From assembly GCA_013003335.1 (NCBI GenBank), contig JABDJT010000546.1, forward strand, positions 1 through 5,062: DNA of 5,062 nt, read 5' to 3'. Position numbers and translations under genes: made by a program. The notes below the pieces were generated by a model. The model was given only the letters and a program-made list of their open reading frames with translations, did not search any database and was not told the origin of the DNA. Positions 1 to 4,973 of the stretch are shown here, one piece after another (positions within the stretch are counted from its first letter, which is position 1; every line of letters begins with the position of its first letter). The stretch comes from Verrucomicrobiales bacterium. GTDB taxonomy: Bacteria; Verrucomicrobiota; Verrucomicrobiia; Verrucomicrobiales; DEV007.

Positions 1-420
1 GATGAAGGGGTCAGCTTCATCGATCCCTGGATCAGCGAATGGATCGGCGGCTGCTCCGCCACCGCCTCCGCGGGATGAATCTCCCGATTGTAGAAACGTC
101 GGAGGGACCTTGTAGGTTTTCTCCACAAACGTCGAGGGGTCTATGGGGGAGAGCGAAGGTGGAACTGCCCCGCCGCCGAAAGGATCGTCCGCCGGGGCGG
201 TTACACCAAAGGGATCGCCGGGGCCCGTCCCGCCGAATGGATCAGATTCCGATCCGGCTTCGGGTGGATCTGCCATGTCAGGGGACAGGGCGGCGTCGCC
301 GGGGCCAGGGCCATGCGGCGGAACGTCCGGTTCCGGAGTCTGATGATTTTCGCTGCACGCTCCGAGTCCTAAAAAACCACAGATTACTGCGCCAACTGCG
401 GTCAATCGAATCGCCTTCAT
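1..420 (-). CDS. Partial lipoprotein with DPF repeats and a YKVPP motif (N-terminal 140 aa)
   Basis: The frame is open from an ATG at 420 to the window edge, giving 140 residues of a longer protein. Residues 1-22 form a lipoprotein signal peptide: positive start (MKAIR), hydrophobic core, and lipobox L19-G20-A21-C22, so C22 should be lipidated and the protein anchored in a membrane, probably the outer one. Residues 23-95 are a Pro/Gly/Asp-rich linker with three DPFG motifs (about residues 60, 69 and 79). A short conserved-looking block follows, KTYKVPPTFL (101-110), then a Gly/Ala run and two more DPF motifs (126 and 137). From memory, the order YKVPP-x-FL, Gly-rich stretch, DPFA-D-P occurs in uncharacterised Verrucomicrobia and Lentisphaerae proteins, ahead of a domain that would lie outside this window. 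No function is assigned. The ribosome binding site is weak (an AAGG too far upstream). It lies 128 bp downstream of the autotransporter gene, on the same strand. Confidence 0.72.
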   Translation of the reverse strand, partial: MKAIRLTAVGAVICGFLGLGACSENHQTPEPDVPPHGPGPGDAALSPDMADPPEAGSESDPFGGTGPGDPFGVTAPADDPFGGGAVPPSLSPIDPSTFVEKTYKVPPTFLQSGDSSRGGGGGAAADPFADPGIDEADPFI

Positions 421-548
421 CGTGGGCAGACTACCTTTTTTTCACCCTATCCCGGAGCAAAAAAAGCGATTCTCGACTGAAAAATCTACGATTTAACAAG
501 ATGGGAATAACGACGTAACCCTATGAAGTCGCCAATACACTAATTGAA

Positions 549-1922
549 TTAGAAAGGAATGCGGAGCGACACAGAAGCCGCGTGACGGAGAAAATCTTCG
601 GCAATCTGCGCTTCGTAATCGGCGGAAAGAGTGAAAGAACCGTGCCGACTGATGACCAAACCGCCCCCGAGGATCAGATAATCGTCATCCAGGTTGGCGG
701 GGCGGAGGCTGAGCCGGTTCGCGGGAAAGGCCCGCAGTGTGGCATGGACCGGGTCGCCATCATTTAGATACTGGTGGGACCATCCAACCCGGACATGCGG
801 CGCGATGTATCCGCTCGCGTTTTCAATGGGCATGGAAATTTGCCAGCCGATTTCGGAGGCCAGAGAATCAGTTTCCTGATCGTTCACGGCGAGATTGAAA
901 ACGCCAGCCCCGTTCTCGTGATAGTTGTCAATTTCGCTCCGCTGATATTCGGCCTGTAGATAGGGACCGGTGACAAACGGGCCGAGATCCATGTGCCGGC
1001 CGGTATTGAATTGCGCGGTGAAAGCATCGCTGTCGGTGTCGGCAATCGCTGTCCGGCTGTTCAGCGCGGTCCGGGAAATATCGTGCTCAAACTGGCCATA
1101 GGCGAGCAGTCCGTCGACGTAAAAAGGACCGTCATACCAGGACCCGTAGACCGAAACGACTCCGCCTTCGACATCGGAGGAGCCGAGGCGGTTGCCAAGT
1201 TCGGTATCGGTTTGCGACCAGGAACCGGCGATCCCGATGGTCTGGTAGTCATTGGGGTGATATTCCGCGGCGACGGTCGCAACCCAGGTGCGGGAATCGA
1301 GCGTGCCGGCGAGACCAAAGCTGTCGATATCGAGGTCAATCCGGTCGCCCTGGGCGTAAATTACCCAGTAGGTTCCGTCTTCCATCGCAACGACTTTTCC
1401 GCCTTTTCCTCCACCGTCGTCGGAGAATTCAGTGGCAAGCTTGTGATTGGCACCGCCGAGGTACATCCCGGCGCGGAGTTGAAGCAGGCGCGAGCCAATG
1501 TCGCGTGTGGCTGCTCCCATGCTTTGGAATGCACCAAGTCGCTGGCTGGTGGACGATGGCAGGCTGTTCGCGGCAATGGTATCGCGCACGGCCTGACTGA
1601 AAACGATGGAATCGCTGGAGCTGAGAGTCTCCAGATTGGCGGACAGCGCATTGGAAAGGGCGCCACCGGGCAGGATGGAATTCACCGAGGTGCTGGAAAG
1701 AACCGAACCGGTCACGTCGCCCACCGTGTTCAGGGTGCTGTCGAGCGTGGAAGTCAATGTGCCTCCCGCACCGGAAACGAGGTTGTTCACCGCATTTTGT
1801 GTGTTGTTAACCGTGTTATTCGTACCTCCAATCAGGCCGCCGAGTTGGGCCTGGGCGGAGCAAGCGAAGATCAATGACAAGGCGAGCCCGCCGAAAGAGG
1901 CTGTTAAGTGGGGGCGGTTCAT
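549..1922 (-). CDS. Autotransporter-type outer-membrane beta-barrel protein
   Basis: A 457-aa protein. Residues 1-25 form a Sec signal peptide ending in A-Q-A before Q26. Residues 26-110 are low complexity, rich in Asn, Thr, Val, Ser, Gly and Leu with loosely repeated stretches (NNTVNNTQNAVNNL, STLDSTLNTVGDV). Residues 110-180 look helical or linker-like. From about 185 to the end there are alternating amphipathic strands with aromatic girdles (YWVIYAQG, TWVATVAAEYHP, QTIGIAGSW, VVSVYGSWYDGPFYVDGLLAYG, YLQAEYQ, SEIGWQIS, YIAPHVRVGWSH, FTLSADYEAQI), closing with SLRIPF. A C-terminal Phe is the usual signal for barrel insertion by the BAM machinery. The barrel length fits an autotransporter domain (PF03797-like), but the passenger is very short, so it may act as an adhesin stalk or simply as a porin-like barrel. 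The start codon has no Shine-Dalgarno match. An opposite-strand frame (993-1877) is open by composition and lacks any of these features. Confidence 0.85.
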   Translation of the reverse strand: MNRPHLTASFGGLALSLIFACSAQAQLGGLIGGTNNTVNNTQNAVNNLVSGAGGTLTSTLDSTLNTVGDVTGSVLSSTSVNSILPGGALSNALSANLETLSSSDSIVFSQAVRDTIAANSLPSSTSQRLGAFQSMGAATRDIGSRLLQLRAGMYLGGANHKLATEFSDDGGGKGGKVVAMEDGTYWVIYAQGDRIDLDIDSFGLAGTLDSRTWVATVAAEYHPNDYQTIGIAGSWSQTDTELGNRLGSSDVEGGVVSVYGSWYDGPFYVDGLLAYGQFEHDISRTALNSRTAIADTDSDAFTAQFNTGRHMDLGPFVTGPYLQAEYQRSEIDNYHENGAGVFNLAVNDQETDSLASEIGWQISMPIENASGYIAPHVRVGWSHQYLNDGDPVHATLRAFPANRLSLRPANLDDDYLILGGGLVISRHGSFTLSADYEAQIAEDFLRHAASVSLRIPF

Positions 1923-1943
1923 AGAAGGTAGTTTTAGCGATCG

Positions 1944-1967
1944 ACTTTCAACTTGGAAAGTGAAAGT
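1944..1967 (-). promoter_or_regulatory. Inverted repeat in the leader of the autotransporter gene
   Basis: The sequence ACTTTCA ... TGAAAGT forms a 7-bp stem, continued after one bulged base by 3 more pairs around a 3-nt loop. It ends 21 bp before the start codon of the autotransporter gene. It could be an operator for a dimeric regulator or a leader hairpin; nothing in the sequence decides between these. Confidence 0.35.
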
Positions 1968-2025
1968 TCTATTGGATTGCAGATTTCAACTGCAGATAGA
2001 TGCGTATGATACTCCCTCCTCTCAA

Positions 2026-2054
2026 ACAATACCTTGTACGCGTTTTTGTCGCAA
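2026..2054 (-). promoter_or_regulatory. Weak sigma70-like promoter candidate for the autotransporter gene
   Basis: TTGCGA (2049-2054) and TATTGT (2026-2031) on the minus strand match the -35 and -10 consensus at 4 of 6 positions each, with a 17-bp spacer. Transcription would start near 2018 and give a leader of about 95 nt that includes the inverted repeat at 1944-1967. The match is too weak to stand alone. Confidence 0.25.
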
Positions 2055-2122
2055 TCACTGGGACTTTTAGGCTTCCATCGTGTGAGACGACAACTTCCTG
2101 AGGAGATGCGGGCAGGTAGTAT

Positions 2123-2151
2123 GGCCGGTGCCCCGGAGGGCGGCATTGGCC
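2123..2151 (+). other. Stable hairpin in the intergenic gap
   Basis: Two 10-nt arms (GGCCGGTGCC and GGCATTGGCC) surround a 9-nt loop. Pairing is complete only with two G-U pairs, which exist in RNA from the plus strand; minus-strand RNA would have A-C mismatches instead. No T tract follows, so it is not a simple terminator. It could belong to an unrecognised small RNA or arise by chance in GC-rich sequence. Confidence 0.3.
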
Positions 2152-2342
2152 GGAGTTGGGCAAAAGCAGGTTTTGAAGAAGACCCGCGCCCGGAGGTGCT
2201 CACGGATCGCACACAACGGGGGGGAAGTGAGTGCTGTATAGAGAGGCCGTGAACAACCTGCCGGAGCGGGGACCTTGCGGTCGAGCGGGTTACGCAGGTC
2301 CAACGAAACCGGATGCGGCGAATTCGATTTTTTTTCGGCGCA

Positions 2343-3425
2343 CTATTCAGGAAGCCGCAGAGAGTCTTCTCCGGGGTTCTCTGCAGGATCCGCGCGATAC
2401 ATCACGGTCATCCGAACCTCATTCTTCGCGACTCTCTCGATCTCGATGTTGTTGACTTCGATTTTGAAATCCTCAGCGAGTTGCCTGCTGAGGTAGTTGT
2501 GATCCAACATTTTCGTGGTGTCCTTGATCCGATAGCGAATGTGGGTTGTCCGATAGCCATCCCGCCAAATCTTTGGATGATCCGCGAAATAGGCGGCCAG
2601 GATCACGACGATCGACGAAGCGATTTCCACCCTCGCGGGAAGGATGGCGTTGATAAACGTCAGCGCGACCGCTCCGAGAAGATAAGCAACTTCGGTTTTT
2701 GAGAAGGTGTCGCTGCGCATTCGAACGAGCGCGAGCAGGGCGAATACCGTAAAACCGAATCCGATTGTGAGACTGGTGCTGAGCAGGAAAATCGGAAACA
2801 AAAACAGATTAAAACCAAGCAGAAGGAACAACATCTTGTGGTCGTGGTGTCGACGGTAGTAGATCGCCCACGCAAAAATGAGGATCGTGAGGAGGTTGAA
2901 CCCGAACTCGAAAAGCAATTGGACTGCCGACATTTCCTCCGTTCGCATCGCCCGGGTCGCTCCGCTCCCCAGCGGTTCGGTCATCTCGCTGACCACTGCG
3001 AGAAACGGTTCAATCCGGTTTCCGTTTTCGTTGTACTCCACGTCCTTATTTGGACCGGGTTTCTTTAACTCAATGTCGTAAAAGATTCCTTTCACCGCGT
3101 TGTCCACCCACTCGATTTCGGCGATCTCCTCCTGGCCGAAATCGCGTCGAAACCCCTCTTTTACTGCGTCCGGGAGATCGTCGAATGTGATGCTCCGTTC
3201 TGTCTCGACCCATTTGCCATCCTTTGTAAAATCCGCGCGAAATTCCCGTCCATCATCGGAGTATAACGCCTCCCAGTAGCCGTTGGAATCGACCTCCCAT
3301 TCGGAAGCTTTCATTCCCGGATACTTTTCAGCAAACGCAACCTCGACTTCCGGAGGCGCGGCGAAGGCGATTGAGCCAGCAATAGTTGCCGGGAGAAGAA
3401 GGCGGAGAAAAAAGGGGGAATTCAC
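2343..3425 (-). CDS. Secreted/membrane protein: PepSY-like region fused to DUF4956
   Basis: I place the start at the GTG at 3425 (360 aa). It begins a clean signal peptide (MNSPFFLRLLLPATIAGSIAFA, cut after A22) and has a TAGG 7 nt upstream; the longer frame from a GTG at 3470 adds 15 residues that spoil the signal. Residues 26-80 look like a PepSY-like repeat (AFAEKYPGMKASEWEVDSNGYW, then a YSDDGREFRADFTKDGKW strand pair), and 78-137 like a degenerate second copy, facing the periplasm. Five hydrophobic segments follow at about 168-190, 196-215, 217-234, 241-262 and 267-280. The block GFTVFALLALVRMRSDTFSKTEVAYL matches the DUF4956 core as I know it. A soluble tail of about 80 residues follows, probably cytoplasmic. 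DUF4956 proteins are often found near VTC-type polyphosphate polymerases; none is in this window. Function unknown. The gene lies 85 bp downstream of the tRNA-Pro repeat array on the same strand, with no clear terminator between. Confidence 0.82.
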   Translation of the reverse strand: MNSPFFLRLLLPATIAGSIAFAAPPEVEVAFAEKYPGMKASEWEVDSNGYWEALYSDDGREFRADFTKDGKWVETERSITFDDLPDAVKEGFRRDFGQEEIAEIEWVDNAVKGIFYDIELKKPGPNKDVEYNENGNRIEPFLAVVSEMTEPLGSGATRAMRTEEMSAVQLLFEFGFNLLTILIFAWAIYYRRHHDHKMLFLLLGFNLFLFPIFLLSTSLTIGFGFTVFALLALVRMRSDTFSKTEVAYLLGAVALTFINAILPARVEIASSIVVILAAYFADHPKIWRDGYRTTHIRYRIKDTTKMLDHNYLSRQLAEDFKIEVNNIEIERVAKNEVRMTVMYRADPAENPGEDSLRLPE

Positions 3426-3510
3426 ATCTTTGCCTACCGATTTTCCAGCCAATACGCAAGACTGGAGCACTTGCCCGGTTCATTTTTTCATGGCCCAGTT
3501 TTCGGGAAAA

Positions 3511-3770
3511 TGGTCGGGGTGACTGGATTGGCTGCCCCTGTCTCCCGCATTTCCCTTTGGAAAATTGCGATCGGCTCGAACCGCTTCGCTGGTTCAAACC
3601 CGGGCACGCCACTCCCATTTTTTGGGAAAAATGGTCGGGGTGACTGGATTGGCTGCGCCTGTCTCCCGCATTTCCCTTCGGGAAATTGCGATCGGCTCGA
3701 ACCGCTTCGCTGGTTCGAACCCGGGCACGCCACTCCCATTTTTGGGAAAAATGGTCGGGGTGACTGGATT
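3511..3770 (-). repeat. Tandem repeats carrying the 3' end of tRNA-Pro
   Basis: Two complete units (3511-3631, 121 bp; 3632-3751, 120 bp) lie head to tail directly behind tRNA-Pro. Each contains the exact 19-bp sequence TGGTCGGGGTGACTGGATT (plus strand), which is the CCA end, discriminator, 3' acceptor strand and part of the T arm of the tRNA; the third copy is in the tRNA gene itself (3752-3770). The units differ by four substitutions and one T. A degenerate remnant of the unit end (3494-3510) lies beyond unit 1, so the array is about 2.3 units. Each unit holds three hairpins: in unit 2 at 3734-3747, 3698-3717 (with a GCGAAGC tip on the minus strand) and 3670-3686. Frames reading through this region are by-products of the repeats. 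The arrangement parallels the E. coli tyrT operon, where repeats of roughly 180 bp each carry the terminal 19 bp of tRNA-Tyr and give rise to rtT RNA. Confidence 0.92.
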
Positions 3771-3828
3771 CGAACCAGCGACCTCGTCGTCCCGAACGAC
3801 GCGCGCTACCAAACTGCGCTACACCCCG
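3752..3828 (-). tRNA. tRNA-Pro (anticodon CGG)
   Basis: A 77-nt tRNA with encoded CCA. Acceptor stem CGGGGTG/CACCCCG pairs fully with discriminator A. The D arm is GCGC/GCGC around AGTTTGGTA. The anticodon stem is CGTCG/CGACG around the loop TTCGGGA, so the anticodon is CGG (reads CCG, proline). The variable loop is AGGTC, and the T arm is GCTGG/CCAGT around TTCGAAT with one G-T pair. First base C is normal for bacterial tRNA-Pro. Its 3' end is the source of the 19-bp element repeated downstream. Confidence 0.97.
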
Positions 3829-3870
3829 GATGCCGGTCCGGGCGACGTGCCCATTCGGCGGAGGGCGGTA

Positions 3871-3905
3871 AATAAAAACGGTTTGGGAAATTGTTCAAAC
3901 CGTTT
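3871..3905 (-). terminator. Rho-independent terminator after the cNMP-binding gene
   Basis: A perfect 10-bp stem (3876-3885 with 3896-3905; AAACGGTTTG and its complement) has a 10-nt loop and runs on the minus strand into TTATTT. It lies 55 bp past the stop codon of the cyclic-nucleotide-binding gene. The same DNA could supply a weak promoter for tRNA-Pro (TTGAAC at 3893-3898 and TATTTA at 3869-3874, 18-bp spacing), whose start lies only about 40 bp further on. Confidence 0.75.
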
Positions 3906-3914
3906 CTGCATTGT

Positions 3915-3959
3915 TCGATCCAACAGGGTTCGTTGTCCAAACCAACCCTGCTGATTCGA
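3915..3959. repeat. Left copy of a 45-bp palindromic element
   Basis: Arms TCGATCCAACAGGGTT and AACCCTGCTGATTCGA pair over 16 positions with about three mismatches, leaving a loop of 13 bases. The element lies directly behind the stop codon of the cyclic-nucleotide-binding gene and is related in sequence to 4554-4596. There is no T tract, so it is not a standard terminator. REP-like hairpin is the best generic description. Confidence 0.65.
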
Positions 3960-3960
3960 T

Positions 3961-4434
3961 TTATGCTTCCGCCAGCGACGATTTCAATTCCTTTAATTCC
4001 TTGTCCCGCGCTGCCAGAACCTCCGAAGTCGCTTTCAACCGTTTCGCCGTCAGCTTGGCGATGAATTCATACAAAGCCGCGTAAAACTGCGGATTTTCCT
4101 CCTTCGGCTTCATGAATTCGAGAAACTTTTGATCCACCGCGAGGCAAAACGTTTTCGTCTTCGCGACGACGGAGGCAGAACGCACTTCATCCTCCAGTGC
4201 CGCCAGTTCGCCGAAAATGTCACCGGTGTTGGTCATCGTGACCAGCAGGTCCCCATCCTTCACGACGTCGATTTCCCCTGCGAGCAGGATGAAAATTCGC
4301 GACGCTTCCTGGCCTTCCTCGATGATCACATCGTTCGGATCGCATTCGATAATGGCGCTGGAATGCAGGACATCATCGAGGTGTTCCTTCGAAAATGACT
4401 CCAGGAACGGCACGTCCCGCAGGGTATCGGGCAC
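3961..4434 (-). CDS. Stand-alone cyclic-nucleotide-binding-domain protein
   Basis: The chosen start is a GTG at 4434 with GAGG 5 nt upstream, giving 157 aa. The strong promoter at 4481-4509 would start RNA near 4474, so longer readings from TTG 4524 cannot be translated from it and one from GTG 4470 would be nearly leaderless. Residues 8-100 are a CRP-type cNMP-binding fold: VPFLESFSKEHLDDVL helix, IIEEGQEASRIFILLAGEIDVV strands, and the phosphate-binding cassette FGELAAL (74-80) with R85-S86-A87, i.e. the Glu and Arg that in the family contact ribose and phosphate. Residues 122-157 form a charged coiled coil (KRLKATSEVLAARDKELKELKSSL). There is no helix-turn-helix, kinase or channel part, so it should act by ligand-dependent binding to a partner, in the cytoplasm. 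The nucleotide (cAMP, cGMP or none) cannot be told. It is a single-gene unit with its own promoter and terminator. Confidence 0.87.
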   Translation of the reverse strand: MPDTLRDVPFLESFSKEHLDDVLHSSAIIECDPNDVIIEEGQEASRIFILLAGEIDVVKDGDLLVTMTNTGDIFGELAALEDEVRSASVVAKTKTFCLAVDQKFLEFMKPKEENPQFYAALYEFIAKLTAKRLKATSEVLAARDKELKELKSSLAEA

Positions 4435-4480
4435 ATTATCCTCGTCGTGAATGTAAGCGTATTCTTGCACAGTGCGGCGG

Positions 4481-4509
4481 ATTATAGGGAATTCGCCGAT
4501 TCTTGTCGA
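4481..4509 (-). promoter_or_regulatory. Near-consensus sigma70 promoter of the cNMP-binding gene
   Basis: On the minus strand TCGACA (4504-4509; 5 of 6 to TTGACA) and a perfect TATAAT (4481-4486) are 17 bp apart. The predicted start near 4474 gives a 40-nt leader with GAGG at 4440-4443 and GTG at 4434. This promoter decides the start codon of the gene. Confidence 0.75.
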
Positions 4510-4553
4510 GAGAATGAAACCCAATTGATTCCGCTGATTTCGGGCGGATGATT

Positions 4554-4596
4554 CGAATCAACAGGGTTGGTTCATCGAACGATCCCTGTTGCTTCG
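4554..4596. repeat. Right copy of a 45-bp palindromic element
   Basis: Arms CGAATCAACAGGG (4554-4566) and CCCTGTTGCTTCG (4584-4596) pair at 12 of 13 positions, with a small inner hairpin GTTC-ATC-GAAC. It shares about 32 of 39 bases with the left element read on the opposite strand. It lies upstream of the cNMP promoter and overlaps the last codons of the 45-aa ORF. On the plus strand it is followed by TGTTTT, but there is no plus-strand gene to terminate. Confidence 0.65.
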
Positions 4597-4709
4597 TGTT
4601 TTCCTGTCGGCGCGGCCAGGGCATACCGGAGATAACGCTCCTGCATGCGCCTCGGCCACCGGTCAAAATTCACCGGCAGGGGTGGCTGAATCACGATTCT
4701 TTCGTTCAT
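4572..4709 (-). CDS. Small ORF of unknown function, 45 aa
   Basis: ATG at 4709 follows a strong ribosome site, GAGGGGAG, with a 4-nt spacer, and lies 12 nt after the stop of the 79-aa gene, so the two are probably co-translated. The product begins MNERIVIQPPLPVNFDRWPRRMQERYLRYALAAP; it is basic and Arg/Tyr-rich, with one likely helix (about 21-33), no signal peptide and no membrane segment. I recognise no family. The last eight or so codons lie in the palindromic element at 4554-4596, so insertion of that element may have changed or shortened the C-terminus. It could also be a chance short frame; the ribosome site is the main argument for it. Confidence 0.5.
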   Translation of the reverse strand: MNERIVIQPPLPVNFDRWPRRMQERYLRYALAAPTGKHEATGIVR

Positions 4710-4721
4710 GAAACTCCCCTC

Positions 4722-4961
4722 TTACCTAACTGCATCGAGCAACTCGTCCCGGCGGGAACGGGCTTCTTCGACGTCGTTGGTTTTCAGTGAAACGCGGATG
4801 CGTTCTGAGGTGTAGTCCGGGTAGTGCAGGGTGAAATGGCACCACCAGGTGCCACGGTTGTTCCACAAATGGTGGTTCGGATTTTTCTCATTCACGCGGA
4901 CGGCGAGATTGCCGATTGTGGCTCCGCCGCCGGCGAATTGAAGGATGTCTTCGTAGGTCAT
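4722..4961 (-). CDS. 79-aa protein resembling the N-terminal part of tyrosine recombinases
   Basis: The frame is ATG 4961 to TAA 4722. The sequence RGTWWCHFTL (36-45), RIRVSLKTND (54-63) and EEARSRRDELL (65-75) follows the pattern of integrase N-terminal arm-binding regions: a short beta sheet reading 'x-G-x-W-x-x-x-F', then R-x-SLKT-x-D and a helix with A-R-x-R-R-D-E. The core-binding and catalytic domains are absent, and the frame after the stop is not a continuation of them, so this is either a stand-alone small DNA-binding protein (excisionase-like or regulatory) or a leftover of an integrase. No Shine-Dalgarno match precedes the ATG, but the upstream stop at 4974 is 12 nt away, which allows translational coupling. 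The family likeness is from pattern recognition only; whether the protein binds DNA is inference. Confidence 0.7.
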   Translation of the reverse strand: MTYEDILQFAGGGATIGNLAVRVNEKNPNHHLWNNRGTWWCHFTLHYPDYTSERIRVSLKTNDVEEARSRRDELLDAVR

Positions 4962-4973
4962 GATATGATGCAG

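Larger units (their letters stand above)
1923..2342. other. 420-bp gap without a convincing gene
   Basis: This stretch lies between the DUF4956 gene and the autotransporter gene. The frames open across it (up to about 90 codons on the minus strand) encode Pro/Arg/Ser-rich sequences without domain, signal or ribosome-site support. It holds two structured spots, listed separately (2123-2151 and 1944-1967), a weak promoter candidate (2026-2054), and a run of eight T on the plus strand at about 2329-2336 with no strong stem before it. A Shine-Dalgarno-like GAGGAGGG on the minus strand near 2012-2020 is not followed by a usable start codon. Confidence 0.6.

Noticed and set aside
421..548. Terminator behind the autotransporter gene, with T runs on the minus strand
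   Set aside because: The T runs are not preceded by a convincing GC-rich stem; the best stem is only 3-4 bp.
993..1877. Long plus-strand open frame of 294 codons
   Set aside because: It lies antisense within the autotransporter gene, which has a signal peptide, barrel strands and terminal Phe. The antisense product has no recognisable domain and is a by-product of GC-rich codon use.
2012..2070. Small gene behind the Shine-Dalgarno-like GAGGAGGG on the minus strand, or the 33-codon plus-strand ORF from about 2000
   Set aside because: The first has no start codon at proper distance. The second has no ribosome site and a composition unlike a real protein.
3511..3751. Additional tRNA genes in the repeats
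   Set aside because: Only the last 19 nt of the tRNA are present in each unit. There is no 5' acceptor strand, D arm or anticodon arm.
3511..3770. CRISPR array
   Set aside because: Only 2.3 units, and the whole 120-bp unit is repeated, without variable spacers; the shared part is a tRNA end.
3471..3954. Plus- and minus-strand frames through the repeats and the tRNA encoding repeated peptides such as VTGFEPATSS and NPVTPTIF
   Set aside because: These peptides are translations of tRNA and tRNA-derived sequence, a common source of false proteins in databases. A protein analogous to E. coli Tpr cannot be excluded but has no ribosome site support.
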